Part shown: positions 55,845 through 64,000 of the stretch, in pieces | How positions within the stretch are numbered: the stretch's first letter is position 1 | How the letters are laid out: each line of letters opens with the position of its first letter | Source: Heterohyrax brucei | Lineage: Eukaryota > Chordata > Mammalia > Hyracoidea > Procaviidae | Direction: 5' to 3' | DNA: 64,000 nt | NCBI GenBank assembly: GCA_028571685.1 | Contig: CM053154.1 | Location: 7,353,501-7,417,500, forward strand | The notes under the pieces: model-generated | What the model saw: the letters and a program-made list of their open reading frames with translations, nothing else | What the model was told of the DNA's origin: nothing | Database searches by the model: none | Translations under genes and position numbers: made by a program

Positions 55845-56247
55845 TGTGTTGGACAATGAACAAAGAATACAGAAGAATTGATGCTTTTGAATTGTGGTGT
55901 TGGAGAAGAATGTTGAATGTACCATGGGCCACCAAAAGAACAAACAGATCTGCTTTGGAGAAAGTATAGTTAGAGAAGCAAAGATGGCAAGACTGCATCT
56001 TACGTACTTTGGACGTGTTGTCAGGAGGGATCGGCCCCTGGAGAAGGACATCCTGCTTATAGAGCGGAGGCTCAGGGAGGAGGAGGAAGACCCTCGACAA
56101 GATGGACTGACACAGTGATTGCACCAATAGGGTTAAGCATCAAAATGGTTGTGGACAGGGCATAAGACTGGCCAGTGTTTCATTCTCTTTTGCAGAGGGT
56201 CATTATGAGTCAGAACCAACTCGATGGCACCTAACAATGACAACATC
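55845..56247 (+). mobile_element. RTE1 LINE 3' fragment, sense
   Basis: gttggacaatgaacaaagaa, ttgaatgtaccatgggccac, acgtactttggacgtgttgt and tcgatggcacctaacaatga. The longest residual frame (55894-56118) covers the C-terminal coding end with one frameshift. Confidence 0.9.
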
Positions 56248-56394
56248 ATGTGTGTGTGTATGTATTTGGATACGCAGGGTCCTTGGAGGTTCATGACTTT
56301 GGATAGAAGTTTCTAGCCTAGATCCAAGAGTAATAATGGCCTTTTTAAATGTTTTCATGAACGGAGAGATTGGGAAGACAGTTTTTAGTTTGTC

Positions 56395-56735
56395 CATCCA
56401 CCTTTCCTTCCATCCACTTATTCAAACAATAAATAGCTTTGAGTACCTCCATGTTCTAGGTGCTGGCCTGCATGCTGGGGCCTCACAGGGGTGCTCGGAA
56501 GACTTCTCTGGAAGAAAGTCTGCACAGATGCATAGATGGTGAGAGGAGTTTGTCTCAGCTCGAGTATGGCTACAGGACAGCCCTTCAGGAAGCCAGGGAC
56601 ACACAGTGAGTCTAGAATGGGGTATGGGAGCCTAGTTTTGATGACCTTCCAGCCAGGTTAAGGAGTTTATGCTTTACTCTTTAGGCAGGGACGTGAAGGT
56701 CAGCTCCACAGGGTGGAGACTGTCCTGAAACAACA
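56395..56735 (+). repeat. L2 LINE 3' region
   Basis: atccacttattcaaacaata, tgttctaggtgctggcctgc, ttatgctttactctttaggc. Confidence 0.7.
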
Positions 56736-56811
56736 GAAAATGGAGGCTAAAAGACCCTGGGGAGACTCAGAAAGAGTCTGGAAAAGAGGCAGCAAAGCCC
56801 AGAGCTGCTCT

Positions 56812-56957
56812 TAAACTTGAACCTGCATGCAAGCCCCCTGGGCATCCCACCATAATGTTGACTCTGAGTCAGAATGCGTAGGGTGGGGCCTGAGACTCTG
56901 TATTCTATCAAGCCCCCAGGTGGTGCTGATGCTGCTGGTCCTTGGACCACTCGTCAC
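56812..56957 (+). mobile_element. MER5-type hAT fragment
   Basis: acctgcatgcaagccccctg, gggtggggcctgagactctg, gtgctgatgctgctggtcct. Confidence 0.7.
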
Positions 56958-56978
56958 ATAGGAGGCTTTGACCACAGT

Positions 56979-57145
56979 AGAAGCCCAGGTGGCTCAGTGG
57001 TTAAGAGCTCAGCTGCTAATCCAAAGGTTGGCAGTTCAAATCCACCAGGCATTCCTTGGAAACTCTCTAGGACAGTTCTACTTTGTCATACAGGGTTACT
57101 GTGAGTTGGAATCAACTAAATGGCAATGTACTTCTTTTGGTTTGA
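56979..57145 (+). repeat. AfroSINE, sense, complete
   Basis: gaagcccaggtggctcagtg to gaatcaactaaatggcaatg; the preceding MER5 and following MER5-like piece flank it. Confidence 0.9.
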
Positions 57146-57194
57146 CCACAACAGGGAGTGAAGTTGAGAAGAAAGAGGTCAAAGTTTCTTGACT

Positions 57195-57315
57195 TTAACT
57201 GTACCGCAGAATCAACTAGCCCACATCCAGAGCAATTCCCAAATCTACAGGGAGGTGAATTAGATGTCAGCGTTTTATAAAACTCCCTAGGTGATTCAAA
57301 CTGCAGGCCAGGTGG
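57195..57315 (+). mobile_element. MER5-like fragment
   Basis: ccgcagaatcaactagccca, aactccctaggtgattcaaa; a weak match. Confidence 0.5.
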
Positions 57316-58702
57316 AGGGGTAGTGTCCAGGAGCCAGCTCTTCTGTGTTTCTTTGCCAGTTACACCCTGCCCGATGACCTGAATTCCCCCACTCCACTCG
57401 TCACAGTTGAGTGCTACTCCCAGCAGGCTGAGTGGGATGATTTGGGTGATGGTCAGACAGACTGAAGATGATCGCCCAGCAGACTAGGCAGGATGGCCGT
57501 CTTCCTCTCCATCCTCCTGCCTCGTTTGGAAGCAGGCATCCTGTCCTTCATCTTGCCGAGTCGGAAGGCAAACATCGGCTGTTGTTTACCAGCACTGGCT
57601 AAACAGCTTTGAACCCTGAGCTGCTGCTCTCTACAGAAGATGGAGCCAGGCAAAAAGTAAGAGTAAAAGGCAAGCTGTTTTCTTTTGTTTTTAAAACATG
57701 TCAGCTGCTTTGTCTAATTATGGAATAATACACGGTCATTATAAAAAGGTCACACAAGACTGGCAGGTGAAAGGGGCAGTTGGATAGGACTGAGTTGTTT
57801 GCATTTCCACTGGAGGGAAAAATTCCACCAAAAAGCAAGGCCGTGAAGCTCGGCCACCACTGCACCTGAAAACAGCCTTCTTGTCAAGCTCTGATGGTAT
57901 CAGCCCACTAGCTTTTTGACTTCCAAACTTCTGTAAATGTGAAGCTGTTCTCATCTGCTCACCTGGAACGATCACCACTTAATGGTAGTGATTAACTCTC
58001 TGTTCAGAAGGCAACTGGTTATTAAATAACAACCTCCTGCCAACTTCCCCTTCTCCGAAACAATGGCACAGGAGCCCTAGTGTTCTCCCTGCACACCACG
58101 TCTTGGCTTGGGGTCAGGTGGCACAAATGAACGCGTCCCCAGGCATCCTGCAAACCTCTCAACCAGCCCTGGCAGCTCAAGGTCGAAGATGAATGCAGCA
58201 ACGATTTCCAGTGATTAAACTTGCTCTCGCTGGTTAAAACTCTGCAGGTTTGTTCTACTGATAAAATGTTAAACCATGAGTCTGTTAATGGAAATAAGGA
58301 TGTACAATATAGATTATTTTTAAAACATTGAATTGGCACAGTTGTGGGACATCTGGGCAAGATGATACCAAAATTCTGTGGATTCTGGAACATGCCAGAG
58401 GAAGGGTAGAAGGAGAAGCCTGCAGGACTGAAGAGCAAGGTGGCAGGTACCATAAATCACAGATAGAAACAGGACTTTGGGCACAAGTTCCACTCTGGGC
58501 TAGCATCTACACATCTGAGTGAAGCCTGTCCACTGCACTAGAACTAAAGAAGCGATGGATCATGTCAGAACTATTTATTTCAAAAAGATCGGAGTCTGAG
58601 ATGCTGTGAATGTTAGCGAGAGTGGAGAAGAAGGATTAGACAGTGACAGCTTGTGGTCTGACTCAGGTAGTCACTTAGCAAAGAGAGGATGCAGGGTGAC
58701 GC
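57316..58702. other. Unassigned sequence
   Basis: Minus frame 58022-58453 (143 codons) and smaller frames overlap but show no domain. No repeat family recognised. Confidence 0.4.
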
Positions 58703-58975
58703 AGCTGTTGAAGGTGCCATCTAATCTGTTCCAGCTCATAGCAACCCCCTACGTGACAAAACGGAACACTGCCCAATCGAGGGCCTTTCTCACAGTCGTT
58801 ATTCTGATTGAGCCTTTGTTGCACCCACTGTGTTAATCCACCTCCTTGAGTGACTTCCTCTTTGTCACAGACCCTCCATGTTACCGAGCATGCTGTCTCA
58901 TTTCAGGGACTGGTCCCTCCCAATAACACATCCAAAATCTATGAGATAGTCTCGCCATCCTTCCTTCCAAGGAGG
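58703..58975 (-). mobile_element. RTE1 LINE 3' end, antisense
   Basis: gttgaaggtgccatctaatc, gagtgacttcctctttgtca and cagggactggtccctcccaa, ending near gccatccttccttccaagga. Confidence 0.85.
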
Positions 58976-59162
58976 TAAAATATTTTAGCTAAAATGAAGT
59001 GTTCCTGTTTTCTCACCTTTTCTTTCCCCGCATAATGTCAAGAGGAAAGCTTCATCAGTTAAGAGCTATTAAATCTAGCTCCTTGTAATATTCAGCAGTT
59101 CTCCCATAAGGATTGCAACCTAGAAAACTCCGTGGTGCAGTTCCACCCTGGTGCATTGTTGG

Positions 59163-60565
59163 GAGCAAAGTGCATCAGGGTTGTATCCTTTCACAATATT
59201 TATTCAATTTGTGTGCTGAAGGATAGTCTGAGTAGCTGGACTATATGAAGAACACGGCATCAGCACTGGAGAGAGGCTCACTGTCTTAGTCATCTTGTGC
59301 TGCTATAACAAATTCCACAGGTGGATGGCTTCAGAAGACAAGTTTTATTCTGTTACAGTCCAGTAAACTTCAAGTCCAAATTCAGGACATCAGCTCCAGG
59401 GGAAGGCTCTCCCTGTTGGCTCTGGAGGAAGGTCCTTGTTGTCAGTCTTCCCCAAGACTGGGAGCTTCCAAGGCTCAGGAAACCTGAGTCCTTTCCACAG
59501 GATGTGCTCTGTTCCCAGCACTGCTTCTTGGTGGTATGAAGTCTCCCGAATCTCTGCTTGCTTCCCTTTCCTTTCTAGCCCAAGAAACTGCCTCAAGGCA
59601 TAAGACAATCTTACACATGGAATCCTGCCCCACCAATACAACTGTTGTACATCCTCCCTCATTAACAGCATAGAGGCAGGGTTTACTGCATATAGGAGTA
59701 TCACCTAAAACCAGGAATTATGACCTAGCCAAATGGCTACACATATTTTGCGGGGGGGGGGGGGGAACACAATTCAATCCATGACACTCAATAACAGCCT
59801 GCAGTACACAGATGGTACAACCTTGTTTACTGAAAGTAAAGAAGGCATGAGGCACTCACAGATGAAAATAAAAGACTACAGCCTTTGGTATGGATTGCAC
59901 CTCAACATAAACAAAAATCCTTACAACTGAACCAATAAACAACATCATGTTAAACAGAGAAAATGCTGAAGTTGTCAAAGATACCATTTTCCTGGGATCC
60001 ACAATTAATGTCCAGCAAAGCATCAGTCAAGATATCTAACAACATACCACATTGGGTAGATTTGCTGCAATAGACTTCTTGCAAGTGTTGAAAAGCAAAC
60101 ATATCACTTTGAGGACTAAAGTGCACTTGACCCAAGCCATAGTATTTTCACTTGCCTTATATATATGTGAGCTGGACAGTGAATACGGAAGACTGAAAAG
60201 AATTGATGCCTTTGATTTGTGGTGCTGGTGAAGAATATTGAATATACCAGGCTGTCAGAAGAAGGAACAAATCTGTCTTGGAAGAAGTAAAGCCAGAACA
60301 CTTCTTAGAAGCAAAGATGGTGACACTTTGTCTTATGTACTTTGGATATGTTATTAGGAGGGATGGTACCTGGAGGAGGATTTCATGCTTTGTGAACTCA
60401 AGGGTCAGCAGAAAAGAAGCAGCAAGCTGTCAGCAAGATGGGTTGACACAAGTGGCTGCAATGATACACTGAAATACAACAACGATTGTGAGGATGGTGC
60501 GGTGTTCTGTCATACATGGGGTTGTTATGAGTCACAACCCACTCAACAGCACCTAACAACAACGC
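59163..60565 (+). mobile_element. RTE1 LINE, 3' half, split by LTR family A
   Basis: Left part 59163-59281 (gcatcagggttgtatccttt, ttattcaatttgtgtgctga, gaacacggcatcagcactgg) resumes at 59787 (caataacagcctgcagtaca, aaagactacagcctttggta) and continues to caacagcacctaacaacaac. Several frameshifts. About 900 bp of RTE1 remain. Confidence 0.9.
59282..59786 (-). mobile_element. LTR family A, antisense, inside RTE1
   Basis: 505 bp from tgtcttagtcatcttgtgc to caatccatgaca. Target copies CTCAC (59277-59281) and CTCAA (59787-59791) differ by one base. A G-run near 59752-59764 expands the usual ttttgggggaaca-type segment. Confidence 0.9.
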
Positions 60566-61600
60566 TCAACAACCCATCTTTGCTTAACGGGCTTCATCTG
60601 ATGCCATCAATTCCATCCATCTACCTGGCATGTCTTGAACTCTCAGTGGTTCAAAAGTCAAGTGCTCTCCCTGGAAATGGACCACACCTAGTGACTAGAT
60701 GCATTTTCAAGTGGAGTCCAGTTTTCTACAGTCTGTGTTGCCCTTGCAAAGGGAATGTCTTTCCTTTTTGATTAATGAGGGTGTTTTGCTCAAAGGACCT
60801 GATCTCCAGACTTGGGGTCTGCCACCTCCACATTTCTGCTGCTCTTTATTTACTCTTCAGTGTCTTCTATCAGTGTTCTAGAATACAAAATGGCTCCCCT
60901 TTAGGCACTGTTCATCTCTCTGCCATTACCTTACATTTGCGATGCCAGTGAATCAGCTCAGGCATGGCTACACAAAACAGAAGGTGTTTTGCTCTCAGGC
61001 TTTCTGACTCTGTACAGGCCTTCTGCATAAAAGCAGTTCAGCAGTAGGACATATACCCTGTTTATGCCCAGCTTGGCCCTGAGGGCTCAAATCTGGCAGC
61101 CTGCCACCTTTGTGTTAAACTGGTATATAAGGTCACTGCACTACTAGGTGCAGTCTCTTGCCTGCTGCCTTTGGCTACTCACTGCTGCCTGAGATGCTGT
61201 GTGCCTTGCTGTGCCTTTTCTCCTGTAAACCTGCCATGACTACTACACCAGCTGAGCCTCCATCATTACTGGGTCTGCTGAAACCTCTAACCTGCATTCC
61301 TGACCTTGAACACCTGTGTTCCCACATCAGGTCACAACCTTGCTGTGCTGATTTTGAGAGTAAATTGGGATCAAGATAACAAGAACTCTGTCCATGATGG
61401 GAAGTTGAAAGGGCCATGTATTTTTAGATTCACTCTAATCAACCACAATTGCTGGATAACTCAGGTGGAAATGAGGTCTCCTTCCACCTAAGTGATCCAG
61501 ATGATTTAGGCAGTGAACTTGGGTGTACTCTAGTAGCCACTGATTGTAAATGATGCACATGCTAGTCATCAAATAATGACCAAATACTTCGCAAAAATCA
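60566..61600. other. Unassigned; possible LTR-like promoter region
   Basis: 60870-61400 has features seen in class I LTRs: tgttctagaatacaaaatgg, a TATA-like tatataag at about 61124-61131, and pyrimidine-rich sequence after it. No target duplication or TG...CA ends located. Confidence 0.3.
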
Positions 61601-62030
61601 CTTCCAGTAGGAGTCTTGATTTCTTCCTATTTGTGATCAAAAAACTCATCATAAAAGCTCCCCAACTAGATTGTTACATGAGAAATGCAAGGTGCAGAAC
61701 AATGTATATAATATGCTACCATTTATGATAAAATAAGAGTGGTAAAGAGTTTACATTTGCGTTGGCTTGTATTTGCTGTAAGGGGCTCTGTGAAGCTCGC
61801 ATGGGCTTTGAGAGCAGTGGTTACAGCGATCTACTTGTAATGGAAAGGTTGATGGTTGGAAACCCCTAGCAGCTGCTCAAGGGAAAGACGTGACATACTG
61901 TTTCATAGAGATGTGCAGATTTGGAAACCCTATGGAGTTGCTCTAAGTCAGAGGTGAGTTTACGGCAGTGGGCTTTGTGTATGTTTTAAAATATCTGGAA
62001 GAAAACAAAAATCAAGAAACAAATCTTACA
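61600..62030 (+). repeat. Old L1 3' UTR, split by a SINE
   Basis: 61680-61780 (ggtgcagaacaatgtatata, atatgctaccatttatgata) and 61985-62030 (aaaatatctggaagaaaaca) are successive L1 3' strings. Confidence 0.6.
61781..61978 (+). repeat. AfroSINE (longer subtype), sense, inside L1
   Basis: ttgatggttggaaaccccta, acatactgtttcatagagat and gtttacggcagtgggctttg; head diverged. Confidence 0.7.
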
Positions 62031-62977
62031 ACCATGTGAGGGATGGGGAATCAGCTGATAAGAGGTAAGGATGGAAGGCAGTTCTCCAGCTGGCTGCCTT
62101 TGAGGTTTTTCAATGTCTGGACAGTGTGAACAAACAATCTGCAAGGAACTCCACAAATAACTATTTAAGACCTCCATGCCACGGAACAGCTGAGCAGTGA
62201 CGAAAGGAGTGGGGGGACACATTTGGAGGCCCCTTTGCTTTTCTCTGGCATTTCTCCTTTCCTTAGAAGGAATGACTGATGGAGGAGTAGGGGCTACTGC
62301 ATTCTCCTTTTCTCAAAGAGAACTCAAGAAGTGAACTTGACCATCCATCCAGCCTAGTGTGGCTGATGGCCAGTAGATGGGAGATGTCCTGAAGGTCAGT
62401 ACCCTCCACCGGTCCAATCAGTCATGGCCGGGGAGGTGTGAGCTGGGCAGGGCAGTGGTTGAGTCAAGGCATCCTCCAAGTGCCCATATGCCTCAGGATT
62501 GATTCTGTGACATTTCTCTTAGAAAATTTCATGGACCAACAGACAGGCAAGCGCCTGACACAACCAAACAATTGTTTGATTAAAAATTAGGCACCCAAAG
62601 GCTGCCTTCCTCCCAAACTACGTGAGCTCCCTGAAGGCAGAGGCCACACCTTTGGTGCACGCACAGCCCAGTGCCCTCGAAAGGGCTGACACAGTGGCGG
62701 TGGTCAGTGTTGGTTCACATGAGTTGTTCAGGCCCACTGAGGGGCTCTACCCGGCTTCTCTTGAAAGTGAAATCTGTATACAATTAATTGGATTTCCATT
62801 TCTGTAGTCAGGTCCTATTCCCTTGTTCAATTCCCATCCCTAAAAACCATCTTTCTGGCTCCACGTAAGAAGAAATCAGTGCCAAGATCGGCAGATGAGC
62901 AAAAGGTTGCTTACGTTAAGGTACAGCAGTGGGCATGCTGGGGTTCATCAGATTCTTCTTTCCATCTTAATAAATTC
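62031..62977. other. Unassigned sequence
   Basis: No gene or repeat recognised. Confidence 0.4.
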
Positions 62978-64000
62978 TTTTAAAAAGTATATTCTATTGT
63001 GCTTTAAGTGCAAGTTCACAATCCAAGTCAATTTTCCATGTAAAACCCAGCACCTCCACTGTTAATGCAATTCTAGGTGCCCTCCCCCCGCCCCAGAACT
63101 CTCCTCCTTTCCATCCTACACTTTTCAAGTCCATTCAACCAACTCCTGTCCCCCTCTACCCTCTCCTCTCACCTCTGGACAGGAGACGCTCAGACACCTC
63201 ATGTATGTGAGGACTGCCTATTAAGCTTGTGAACTCATCCTAGAAAAAGTGCTACATACCCCATCACTGAACATCACAATGGTCACCTCTGAAGCACTGC
63301 CCCTGGGAAGCTGTGCACTGACACCTAGTCCGCCCTTCAAAGCAATTTTGGAACTCTTTTTCTGGAATGACCATCAGAGCTGTGGCTGTATTACCCTCGA
63401 TGTCCCGACTGTCCTCTAAATGTCCTTTTCAATATTTCCTTTATCTTTGGGTAAAGAAAAAAGTCATTGAAGCCACATCAGGTGAGTAGGGAAGGTGTTC
63501 TAATGCAGTTATTTGTTTACTGGCTAAAAACTCCCTCACAGACAACTGTACTGTTAAGGTTGCGAACTTGCCACCTTGCCACCATGCACAATGGCCATTC
63601 GAGAAAGAGTTCCAAAATTGCTCTGAAGGGTGGACTAGCGCCTGGCATCAATGCATAGCTTCCAAAGGGGAGGACTTTGAAGGTGACTGTGGTGATGTTC
63701 AGTGATGAAGTACGTGGCACTTTTTCTAGGGTGAGTTTGTGAACTTAATTGGCAGTCCTGGTATAATCCAGTCCAATTTTTGTCTGAAGAGCTAGCTTCA
63801 ATACTGGTTTCTGCTCTGGGCTAACAGAGAGTATGTGGACCATATCTTCAGGGGACCCTCCAGGCTGTGGGACCATCAGATGTGGTCTTTTAATAGCGTT
63901 CTGGTTCTACACACCCATTTTTCTCCCACTACTTCAGGGACTCTATGTTGTGCTCCCTGTCAGGGGAGTCATTGGTGGTGGCTGGGCACCATCTAGTTAT
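62978..64000 (-). repeat. Elephant-type L1 3' UTR, antisense, runs off the window
   Basis: gtgcaagttcacaatccaag, ccatgtaaaacccagcacct, then after the mariner ccagtccaatttttgtctga, atcttcaggggaccctccag and ggtggctgggcaccatctag. Same family as 14986-15590. Confidence 0.85.
63208..63761 (-). mobile_element. Foldback mariner derivative (second family), antisense
   Basis: Left arm (tgaggactgcctattaagc, gaactcatcctagaaaaagt, gcccttcaaagcaattttgg) and right arm (ttccaaaattgctctgaagg, actttttctagggtgagttt, ggcagtcctgg) are inverted complements over ~165 bp. The coding spacer between them (ttatttgtttactggctaaa, aaaagtcattgaagccacat) is the transposase C-terminus on the minus strand. The junction sequence next to the short-spacer arm (caagttcgcaacc in sense) matches 21600-21640, so this and 21430-21974 share one architecture. 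Confidence 0.8.

Noticed and set aside
58022..58453. 143-codon minus frame
   Set aside because: No domain, no splice context, overlapping frames on the same strand; likely chance.

Overview
The window looks like placental-mammal, specifically afrotherian/paenungulate DNA, most likely elephant. Four lines of evidence support this. (1) About 30 copies of a tRNA-headed SINE of AfroSINE type, recognisable by a 5' end like ggaaaccctggtggcatag and a 3' end like ggaatcgactcgacggca. (2) Many fragments of an RTE-clade (BovB-like, 'RTE1') LINE whose 3' end carries the same terminal sequence as the SINE. (3) L1 3'-UTR pieces of the type known from elephant. (4) No primate Alu, rodent B1/B2 or carnivore SINEs. 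Family names are assigned from memory of consensus sequences; no database was searched.

I find no convincing host protein-coding gene, no RNA gene and no CRISPR or prokaryotic feature. Every long open frame is a transposon fragment, antisense to one, or a chance frame in GC-rich sequence. Two exceptions are left open. A 177-codon minus-strand frame at 53860-54393 lies upstream (in sense) of an A-tract and could be a decayed retrocopy. A minus-strand frame at 36805-37023 has ordinary protein-like composition but no identity I can give. The window reads as intergenic or deep-intronic sequence.

Layout. 1-7 kb: SINEs, old L1 3' ends, a local ~150-bp repeat pair, a MIR, and a MaLR-type LTR split by a SINE/RTE1 insertion. 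7-13.3 kb: mostly unassigned. 13.3-18.4 kb: RTE1 copies, an L1 3' UTR, an ERVL/MaLR-like LTR, and a class II-like solo LTR with a 6-bp target-site duplication. 19.2-22.5 kb: the most unusual segment, where a ~45-bp core plus (TACA)n/(TA)n repeat recurs six times and is invaded by a solo LTR, an insect-like Tc1/mariner relic and three copies of a second mariner. 22.5-27.5 kb: SINEs, an RTE1 deletion derivative, and an elephant-type L1 nested in an older L1. 27.5-32 kb: mostly unique, including a GC-rich stretch. 32-38 kb: a SINE cluster and RTE1 derivatives. 39.2-41.3 kb: two nested TIR elements (pogo/Tigger-like), each holding a further retroelement, then an inverted MER5-like pair. 42-50 kb: L2 and SINEs in unassigned sequence. 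51.3-52.2 kb: an LTR inserted into another copy of the same family. 53-60.6 kb: the retrocopy candidate, RTE1 copies, and an RTE1 split by an LTR. 63-64 kb: a foldback mariner inside an L1 3' UTR.

Nothing here works as a pathway. The biological content is a record of serial transposition. The best candidate for something under-described is a non-autonomous foldback mariner subfamily with ~165-bp inverted arms, seen at 21430-21974 and 63208-63761 with a related truncated copy at 22043-22421, in association with the 19-22 kb minisatellite.
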